Assembly: GCA_947624475.1 (NCBI GenBank)
Contig: CANQKK010000021.1
Coordinates: forward strand, 1-10,349
Reading direction: 5' to 3'
From: an uncultured Bacilli bacterium
GTDB taxonomy: Bacteria > Bacillota_I > Bacilli_A > RF39 > UBA660
Length of the DNA: 10,349 bases
The notes below the pieces were generated by a model. It saw only the letters and a list, made by a program, of their open reading frames with translations. It was not told the origin of the DNA and ran no database searches. Shown piece by piece: positions 6,414 through 10,349 of this stretch. A program made the translations under genes and the position numbers. Numbering within the stretch: the first letter of the stretch is position 1; each line of letters begins with the position of its first letter.

Positions 6414-7115
6414 ATGAAATTTATTAAAAAGAATTGGAAGATACTAGGTATAGTATTATCGATAGTGCTAGTTATAGTTGCTATATCTACTGTTACATAT
6501 GCTTTTTACTATCATGAAGATGTAGCGGGTAATCCGAGTGACTATAGAACTGGGACACTTACAATTGATGCAAAATCTAAATCAAGCGTGATATCATTAG
6601 ATAATGCTATTCCAATTAGTGACGAAGAGGGGAAGAAGACTGACCCTTACGTATTTACTATTACTAATACTGGTAATCTCGATTATAAATTTAATGTAAA
6701 ACTACTTTCAAAAACATCTGGTGATGGGGCAGTCAATCCTCAGAATGGAACTATCGATTCTCAGTATATTAAATTACAAATTGATGATGAAGACGAAGTA
6801 AAGACTTTACAGTCATTTACTAATAGCATTATTAAAAGTGATGTAACATTAAAGGCGGGAGAGAGCATCGATATAAAAATAAGGGTATGGCTCGATATTA
6901 ATACTAAGAACGATCAGATAAATAAAACATTTAACTCTCAGATAGTAATAGACGGACAGGCAGTAAGTAGTTCTGATACTTCTAGCTCTAGTTTTAGTTA
7001 TGGTTGTGATAGTGAGGGGTGTGCTGATTTTTCAGATAATTCTAATGGAAATCCTGAGCCTGTGGCACCGAATTCAGAGTCAAGTAAGGATGCTGGTGTC
7101 ACAACTACTGATTAA
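6414..7115 (+). CDS. TasA/CalY (camelysin)-like secreted surface protein with Ser-rich tail
   Basis: Probable exported structural protein of the TasA/CalY type, a family that includes the biofilm fibre protein TasA and camelysin. It has 233 residues. Lys-rich N-terminus then hydrophobic segment about 9-28, with a likely signal peptidase site after TVTYA (residue 30). The mature part begins FYYHED and shows the family pattern: GTLTID, IPISDEEGKKTDPYVFTITN (67-86) followed by TGNLDYKFNVKLL, then KAGESIDIKIRVWLD (147-161). From about 184 the protein turns into a low-complexity Ser/Asp/Asn tail with two cysteines (198 and 203) and a Pro-containing end, unlike classical TasA. There is no LPXTG motif. 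The ATG at 6414 follows AGTGGGGAA (6401-6409); a GTG at 6402 lies within that ribosome site. No dedicated signal peptidase (SipW) gene is in view. The family call rests on motif resemblance. Confidence 0.65.
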   Translation: MKFIKKNWKILGIVLSIVLVIVAISTVTYAFYYHEDVAGNPSDYRTGTLTIDAKSKSSVISLDNAIPISDEEGKKTDPYVFTITNTGNLDYKFNVKLLSKTSGDGAVNPQNGTIDSQYIKLQIDDEDEVKTLQSFTNSIIKSDVTLKAGESIDIKIRVWLDINTKNDQINKTFNSQIVIDGQAVSSSDTSSSSFSYGCDSEGCADFSDNSNGNPEPVAPNSESSKDAGVTTTD

Positions 7116-7196
7116 ATAAAAACTATAGATATGACGTCAGTTAAATAAATGGGAAATATATAATTATAGTAAGAAAAATATAATTCCAAGAGAGTG

Positions 7197-7230
7197 AAAT
7201 AGATATCTTTAGAAACAAAGATATCTATTT
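7197..7230 (+). other. Perfect 14-bp hairpin between the TasA-like gene and the small peptide gene
   Basis: Arms AAATAGATATCTTT (7197-7210) and AAAGATATCTATTT (7217-7230) are exact inverse complements around a six-base AGAAAC loop. It is followed by only TTT and mixed bases, so it is a weak terminator at best. It could equally stabilise the upstream mRNA 3' end or bind a protein as an inverted repeat. Confidence 0.65.
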
Positions 7231-7245
7231 ATAGTAATACTATAA
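7229..7245 (+). other. Small hairpin abutting the ribosome site of the 7260 gene
   Basis: TTATAGT (7229-7235) and ACTATAA (7239-7245) pair over 7 bp around an AAT loop. The 5' arm shares two bases with the preceding 14-bp hairpin, and the 3' arm ends directly before AGAGGAAGTG, the ribosome site. A role in translation control is possible but unproven. Confidence 0.4.
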
Positions 7246-7259
7246 GAGGAAGTGAATAA

Positions 7260-7457
7260 ATGAAGTTATTTAAGAAGAAAAAACTAGGTAAAAAGAAGAT
7301 TGGTGTTATTTCTATTTTATTTTGTTTATTTATTGTTAGTATTATTTTATTGATATTAGTATTTTGTAATGATAAGAAAGAAACTGGTTCTATCGATAAT
7401 ACTATAGGTAGTATATGTGAAGTAGGTGTTAATTTTTGTCAAATAATACAGATGTAA
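7260..7457 (+). CDS. Lys-rich single-pass membrane peptide, unknown function
   Basis: Not recognised. The 65-residue product begins with a very basic stretch (eight lysines in the first 13 residues), then a single hydrophobic segment (about 14-36), then a short outer part, NDKKETGSIDNTIGSICEVG, ending VNFCQIIQM with cysteines at 53 and 60. The hydrophobic segment ends LVFC, but the -1 residue is Phe rather than Gly/Ala/Ser, so it is not a convincing lipobox. The ribosome site AGAGGAAGTG (7246-7255) is well placed for the ATG at 7260. It lies downstream of the TasA-like gene and is followed by a terminator, so it closes that unit. It could be a small secreted or membrane peptide, or the remnant of a longer exported protein cut short; the abrupt hydrophilic end fits either. 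Coding status is supported mainly by the ribosome site and composition. Confidence 0.55.
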   Translation: MKLFKKKKLGKKKIGVISILFCLFIVSIILLILVFCNDKKETGSIDNTIGSICEVGVNFCQIIQM

Positions 7458-7484
7458 ATGATAGGATAATTAATTAAGATTAAT

Positions 7485-7512
7485 AAAAGATGATTAATTT
7501 CATCTTTTTTTT
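7485..7512 (+). terminator. Rho-independent terminator (or attenuator) ahead of zupT
   Basis: AAAAGATG (7485-7492) pairs perfectly with CATCTTTT (7501-7508) around an eight-base loop and runs into eight T residues (7505-7512). It ends 25 bases before the zupT ATG. No convincing promoter lies between, so it may act as an attenuator for zupT as well as terminator for the 7260 gene. Confidence 0.8.
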
Positions 7513-7537
7513 CATATATTTTAATGGTGATATAATA

Positions 7538-8296
7538 ATGAGTACAACTCTTTTGGCATTTGTTTTAACTACGATAGCGGGTCTTTCGACGATGGTAGGA
7601 TCAGTTGTTATTTTTATCAAGAAGAAAAATTATGAAATGATTATATTATCATCGCTATCTTTTGCTGCTGGTGTTATGATTTGCGTCTCTATTACAGATT
7701 TAGTACCGGAAGCAATTAATTTACTCAGGGATAGTTTAAGTGGTATTAATACGATTTTGATAACTTTACTTGGAATAGTTCTCGGAATAGTAATATCGAT
7801 GATTATCGACTATTATCTTCCGGATAAACCTTCTATTGAGACAAAGAATAAGTCTTTATTTAAAGTTGGTCTAATATCGATGATAGCAATTATTCTTCAT
7901 AATATACCGGAAGGGATAGCTACTTTTGTTGCTACTAGTAGTGATATGAGTCTCGGTATGTCACTGGCACTTGCTATAGCGATGCACAATGTGCCGGAAG
8001 GAATAAGTATATCGATACCTCTATACTATTCGACTGGTAGTAAGAAAAAGGCTATTTTATATACTTTAGTTTCTGCTCTTTCCGAGCCATTTGGAGCACT
8101 ACTGGCCTTTATCTTTTTAAAAAATATTATGAATGATTTGATACTAGGAATTTTATTTTCTTTAATCGCGGGAATTATGTTACAGATATCATTTTGTGAA
8201 CTACTACCTACAGCGAGAAAGTATCATAATAAAAAATATATGATTATCTTCTTTGTTATTGGATCTTTGTTTATGCTGATGAAATTTATTATATAA
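7538..8296 (+). CDS. zupT: ZIP-family zinc/divalent metal transporter, ZupT-like
   Basis: Cytoplasmic-membrane importer for Zn2+ and possibly Fe2+, Mn2+ or Co2+. The 252-residue length is typical of ZupT. About eight hydrophobic segments are visible, including 3-27, 34-52, 72-92, 109-129, 138-160, 174-195, 202-220 and 233-252. The metal site is intact: HNIPEG at 121-126 in helix 4 and HNVPEG at 150-155 in helix 5, with ITDLVPEA (52-59), SEPFGA (182-187) and ELLPTA (221-226) also as in the family. The first start codon in this frame (7490) lies inside the terminator hairpin, so the ATG at 7538 with GGTGAT at 7525-7530 is preferred. The short loop between 92 and 108 has no His-rich stretch, which many ZIPs carry there. 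Zinc is the likeliest substrate by family; the exact metal cannot be read from sequence. Confidence 0.92.
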   Translation: MSTTLLAFVLTTIAGLSTMVGSVVIFIKKKNYEMIILSSLSFAAGVMICVSITDLVPEAINLLRDSLSGINTILITLLGIVLGIVISMIIDYYLPDKPSIETKNKSLFKVGLISMIAIILHNIPEGIATFVATSSDMSLGMSLALAIAMHNVPEGISISIPLYYSTGSKKKAILYTLVSALSEPFGALLAFIFLKNIMNDLILGILFSLIAGIMLQISFCELLPTARKYHNKKYMIIFFVIGSLFMLMKFII

Positions 8297-8331
8297 AATA
8301 GTGATAAAGAATAGATTTTTAATTAGTTTTT

Positions 8332-8340
8332 TGATACAAT
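8332..8340 (+). promoter_or_regulatory. Possible extended -10 promoter for the 8358 gene
   Basis: TGATACAAT (8332-8340) fits the TGnTATAAT extended -10 form; no good -35 is seen at the right distance. A start near 8347 would put the ribosome site GGTGAT (8349-8354) at the extreme 5' end of the message. This supports GTG 8358 as start rather than GTG 8301. Confidence 0.35.
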
Positions 8341-8357
8341 TAATACATGGTGATAAT

Positions 8358-9302
8358 GTGAGAGATAAGGATTTTTTGAATAATATTTTATTTGATAGAG
8401 AACTTTCGGAGGAACAGGTAAAATTACTTAATAGTCAGATTAGAAAATTTTTAAGTATTAGGGCTTTGAAATTAGATGGTATTCAGTATCAACTTTATCT
8501 AGATGATAATAAAAGACCTTATTTTACTAAAGATACACTCGTATATGGAACAGAGTATAGTGAAGAAGTAGTTGATAATATAGCGAAAGAGGGTCTTATT
8601 GCTAGTGAATTTAATGGGATACCAAAAGTGGACGAGAACTACTACTGCGTTACTTTTAAAAAGGTGAGTAGTGATGTATTAATATCTAGTCCAGGAAAAA
8701 ATTTTGTGATTGATGATAAGATGCCCTTTGGTAAAATTAATGACCGCATAGCCTTTGTTGTTAATCCTTCTAGTAAGATAGGAGGCTTATTGTACTATGA
8801 TTTAATGGATAGTAAGTTCGATTTGAGAGCCGATGTGAAAGGTATTATTGGAAGGCAGAAACAAAGAAACTTAAGTAGTAGTGCCCTCCTTGTCGGAGTA
8901 CCTAAAAATTGTATCTCGGGTATTGTTTTAGGTGATAGGCTCCTCCTCGAAGATAAGATAATAAATAAACTAGAGAGACTTTTTCCTCTTGCTTATATCG
9001 TATCTAGTAGTGGGGAGGTAATTAGAGATAGGTCAAATAAAATAGTAGTCGAAGACTTTGATAGAGTTTCCTTTTCTTCGGCGAAGAGAGGCACCGAGTT
9101 AAAACTTATGAAAATTGACAATAAAAATTTAGAGGAAGAAAATAAAAAATTAAAGCGAGATTTTAAAAAGATTATCAATTCAATAAAAGATAATACTAGT
9201 TATTATAATCAGGCAAAAATATATAGAGAACTGGGTTATAATGTTCCAAAGGGATTACTTAAGAATTTAACAAAAGAGGAAATTCGAAGTTTAGATATGT
9301 GA
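8358..9302 (+). CDS. Conserved-looking 314-residue protein of unknown function with C-terminal coiled coil
   Basis: Not recognised with confidence. Residues 1-58 are helical and charged. A central alpha/beta part (about 60-225) contains LVYGTEYSEEVVDNIAKEGL (61-80), ENYYCVTF (93-100), DRIAFVVNPSSKIGGLLYYD (129-148) and GVPKNCISGIVLGDR (180-194). The layout 'YGT, helix, EGLI, YY.V.F, IAFVV' loosely resembles ADP-ribosyltransferase-type folds (HGT ... GL ... Y.S), but the usual His is Tyr here; this is a weak inference. Residues about 247-278 form a charged coiled coil, and the C-terminus reads AKIYRELGYNVPKGLL. There is no signal peptide, so the protein is cytoplasmic. The GTG at 8358 with GGTGAT three bases upstream is preferred; the GTG at 8301 has no ribosome site. 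The gene ends in TGA directly followed by TAA. The next gene has its own promoter. Confidence 0.75.
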   Translation: MRDKDFLNNILFDRELSEEQVKLLNSQIRKFLSIRALKLDGIQYQLYLDDNKRPYFTKDTLVYGTEYSEEVVDNIAKEGLIASEFNGIPKVDENYYCVTFKKVSSDVLISSPGKNFVIDDKMPFGKINDRIAFVVNPSSKIGGLLYYDLMDSKFDLRADVKGIIGRQKQRNLSSSALLVGVPKNCISGIVLGDRLLLEDKIINKLERLFPLAYIVSSSGEVIRDRSNKIVVEDFDRVSFSSAKRGTELKLMKIDNKNLEEENKKLKRDFKKIINSIKDNTSYYNQAKIYRELGYNVPKGLLKNLTKEEIRSLDM

Positions 9303-9306
9303 TAAT

Positions 9307-9335
9307 TTGACTTTTTGGTAGTAAAATTATATAAT
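9307..9335 (+). promoter_or_regulatory. Strong sigma-A promoter of the 9361 gene
   Basis: TTGACT (9307-9312), a 17-base spacer and consensus TATAAT (9330-9335). The predicted start near 9342 lies just before GAGGGGTGAT (9348-9357), the ribosome site of the ATG at 9361. This is the best promoter in the window. Confidence 0.85.
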
Positions 9336-9360
9336 ATATCTACTTACGAGGGGTGATTAT

Positions 9361-9747
9361 ATGAATCCGACAGTGGAATCTAAGGAATTTTTGAAAAGAT
9401 TAGATAGTGAGCAATTTAGAGAACTTTTTTGTGAGGCTATGAGTAATGGTAGTATTCAGATCGATACTATGTCTATGGAAGAGTGGGATACTAAAGATTT
9501 AGTTGCTGTCGATATTTATTTTGATCCAAAAACGGAAAAGTTTTGTACTATTTTAGTTAGTGATTACAATATGTGGTATTGTGATTTAGATGGTACTAAA
9601 TATGATTTGAGTCCAGTTCTCAGATCGTACTTGACGAGAATTTTTGCTGATGAATATGTAAATAGTTTATTTATTAATTGGGGTCTAATAAGTGAAGATG
9701 ATACTTGGGAAAAAGGCAAGAGAAAATTAACGAAAACACAGGTTTAA
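9361..9747 (+). CDS. Acidic 128-residue protein of unknown function
   Basis: Not recognised. A small, probably cytoplasmic protein with no signal peptide or membrane helix. The N-terminal part is helical (SKEFLKRLDSEQFRELFCEA at 7-26). A likely beta-sheet region follows: LVAVDIYFDPKTEKFCTILV (47-66), then SDYNMWYCDLDGTKYDLSP (67-85). After it come a helix, LRSYLTRIFADEYV (87-100), and a charged end with Trp residues. It is acidic overall and contains four tryptophans, many for its size, which suggests a compact folded domain. Three cysteines (24, 62, 74) are present but form no recognisable metal motif. The start is firm: ATG 9361 follows GAGGGGTGAT with three bases between. The gene has its own strong promoter and ends about 65 bases before a terminator, so it is transcribed as a single-gene unit or with read-through from 8358. 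Confidence 0.72.
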   Translation: MNPTVESKEFLKRLDSEQFRELFCEAMSNGSIQIDTMSMEEWDTKDLVAVDIYFDPKTEKFCTILVSDYNMWYCDLDGTKYDLSPVLRSYLTRIFADEYVNSLFINWGLISEDDTWEKGKRKLTKTQV

Positions 9748-9811
9748 TAAATATGGCCTTAATAATTTTTAAATCTTACTAATTATTCACAAATTATTTT
9801 AAGAAAAAGAT

Positions 9812-9840
9812 AAAAAAGAGTGACAAGTTCACTTTTTTTT
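9812..9840 (+). terminator. Rho-independent terminator after the 9361 gene
   Basis: GTGA (9820-9823) pairs with TCAC (9829-9832) around a CAAGT loop. The stem extends outward through A-rich and T-rich arms (9812-9819 with 9833-9840, one wobble pair), giving about 12 bp and a run of eight T residues at 9833-9840. Confidence 0.75.
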
Positions 9841-9848
9841 GTTATAAT
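9820..9848 (+). promoter_or_regulatory. Promoter of the 9873 gene, overlapping the terminator
   Basis: GTGACA (9820-9825), a 17-base spacer and consensus TATAAT (9843-9848), with TG at 9840-9841 as extended -10. The -35 box lies inside the upstream terminator stem and loop. The predicted start near 9855 precedes AGGAGG (9863-9868). Confidence 0.75.
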
Positions 9849-9872
9849 TGTCATAGTAGGATAGGAGGAATT

Positions 9873-10331
9873 ATGAAAGAGACTTTTATTTGTGCCTTAG
9901 AAAAACATTATATTTATTATTTGAGTGATGCTAATTGTGGTTTTTATATATTTACTCCTTACAAAGAATTTAATGTAACTAATATATCGGTTCGACTTAA
10001 GAGTAATTATTATAATTATGATTTATCAAAAAATTCTTTGGAAGATGTGACAAAGGAACTTATTAACTATTATAAATCTATCGATAACTATAATATTACT
10101 CTTATTTTACCGGTTTTTTATGATGATATTTTGCTTAGAGTTAGAACAGTTAGTGATATGGACTTATATCAGAAGTTAGACCGCTACTTAGGTCATATCT
10201 TTAGTATGGCATATAATTTTTTAGTTAAGAATAATATTACGGTAAATAAAAATGTCTATATTATTAATAATGATTCTTTTAGAAGATTTACTAATTGGTT
10301 TGTTCTAAGATATGGAAATAGGGTCGAATAA
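9873..10331 (+). CDS. Tyr/Asn-rich 152-residue protein of unknown function
   Basis: Not recognised. The product has no signal peptide or membrane helix. It is unusually rich in Tyr and Asn. Apparent elements are an N-terminal beta-rich part (MKETFICALEKHYIYYL, CGFYIFTPYKEF, VTNISVRL), a helix (SLEDVTKELINYYKS at 55-69), a hydrophobic strand NITLILPVFYDDILLRVRTV (74-93), a second helix DLYQKLDRYLGHIFSMAYNF (97-116) and a final strand NKNVYIINN. The alternating strand/helix order suggests an alpha/beta domain, but no active-site motif is evident. The start is firm: a full AGGAGG site lies four bases before the ATG at 9873, the strongest ribosome site in the window. The gene has its own promoter and ends 18 bases before the window edge; those last bases show no clear feature. 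It may belong with the other unknown genes to its left, but separate promoters argue against one operon. Confidence 0.72.
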   Translation: MKETFICALEKHYIYYLSDANCGFYIFTPYKEFNVTNISVRLKSNYYNYDLSKNSLEDVTKELINYYKSIDNYNITLILPVFYDDILLRVRTVSDMDLYQKLDRYLGHIFSMAYNFLVKNNITVNKNVYIINNDSFRRFTNWFVLRYGNRVE

Positions 10332-10349
10332 AAGACTGTAAAAGAACTT

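Noticed and set aside
7132..7139. TGACGTCA palindrome after the TasA-like gene
   Set aside because: A perfect 8-base palindrome, but too short, present once and not next to a promoter, so no operator can be claimed.
7159..7184. Two TATAAT boxes (7159-7164 and 7179-7184) upstream of the 7260 gene
   Set aside because: No acceptable -35 lies 16-18 bases upstream of either; such boxes arise easily in AT-rich DNA.
7531..7536. TATAAT directly before the zupT ATG
   Set aside because: Transcription from it would begin downstream of the start codon and remove the ribosome site.
9300..9305. Tandem TGA TAA stop, hinting that TGA might encode Trp as in mycoplasmas
   Set aside because: It is the only TGA stop in the window and is backed by TAA, but all Trp codons in the genes are TGG and no gene has an in-frame TGA, so the standard code is the better reading.
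1..10349. Search for CRISPR arrays, insertion sequences, integrase sites, tRNA and rRNA genes
   Set aside because: No regularly spaced repeats, transposase motifs, terminal inverted repeats or tRNA/rRNA sequence were seen on either strand.

Overview
The window looks like a chromosomal segment of an AT-rich, low-GC Gram-positive bacterium of the Bacilli/Firmicutes type, most plausibly an uncultured host-associated lineage. Signs are the gene set (NusB, both exonuclease VII subunits, sporulation protease SpoIVB, a TasA/CalY-like surface protein), Shine-Dalgarno sites matching AGGAGGTGAT, and sigma-A promoters with 17-base spacers. Every tryptophan codon seen in the genes is TGG and no gene carries an in-frame TGA, so the standard bacterial code applies. 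Lineage placement is inference from gene content, not from a marker-gene comparison.

Layout. (1) 2-2391: a P2-type (PMCA-like) calcium ATPase, entering from the left edge and broken into two frames near 1489, followed by a strong terminator and two further hairpins. (2) 2547-4426: a tight nusB-xseA-xseB operon with overlapping genes. It ends in a bidirectional terminator shared with (3) spoIVB on the minus strand (4467-5465). This resembles a compacted version of the Bacillus subtilis nusB-folD-xseA-xseB...recN-spoIVB neighbourhood. (4) 5621-6254: a divergent two-gene unit of unknown function (a small membrane protein and a small soluble protein) behind a clear promoter. (5) 6414-7457: a TasA/CalY-like secreted protein with a Ser-rich tail, then a 65-residue Lys-rich single-pass membrane peptide, separated by a perfect 14-bp hairpin. 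(6) 7538-8296: a ZIP-family zinc/divalent metal transporter (ZupT-like) just behind a terminator-like hairpin. (7) 8358-10331: three unrecognised genes, each with its own promoter. The last promoter is embedded in the preceding terminator hairpin.

The recognised genes are housekeeping (transcription antitermination, DNA repair), metal transport (ATPase remnant, ZIP), sporulation signalling and surface structure. No mobile element, CRISPR array, tRNA or rRNA was seen. The points that merit follow-up are the ATPase frame break, the hairpin series at 2401-2474, the TasA-like/small-peptide unit with its hairpin leader, and the uncharacterised genes at the right end. None of these amounts to demonstrated evidence of a new system. 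No gene-free stretch exceeds about 160 bases.
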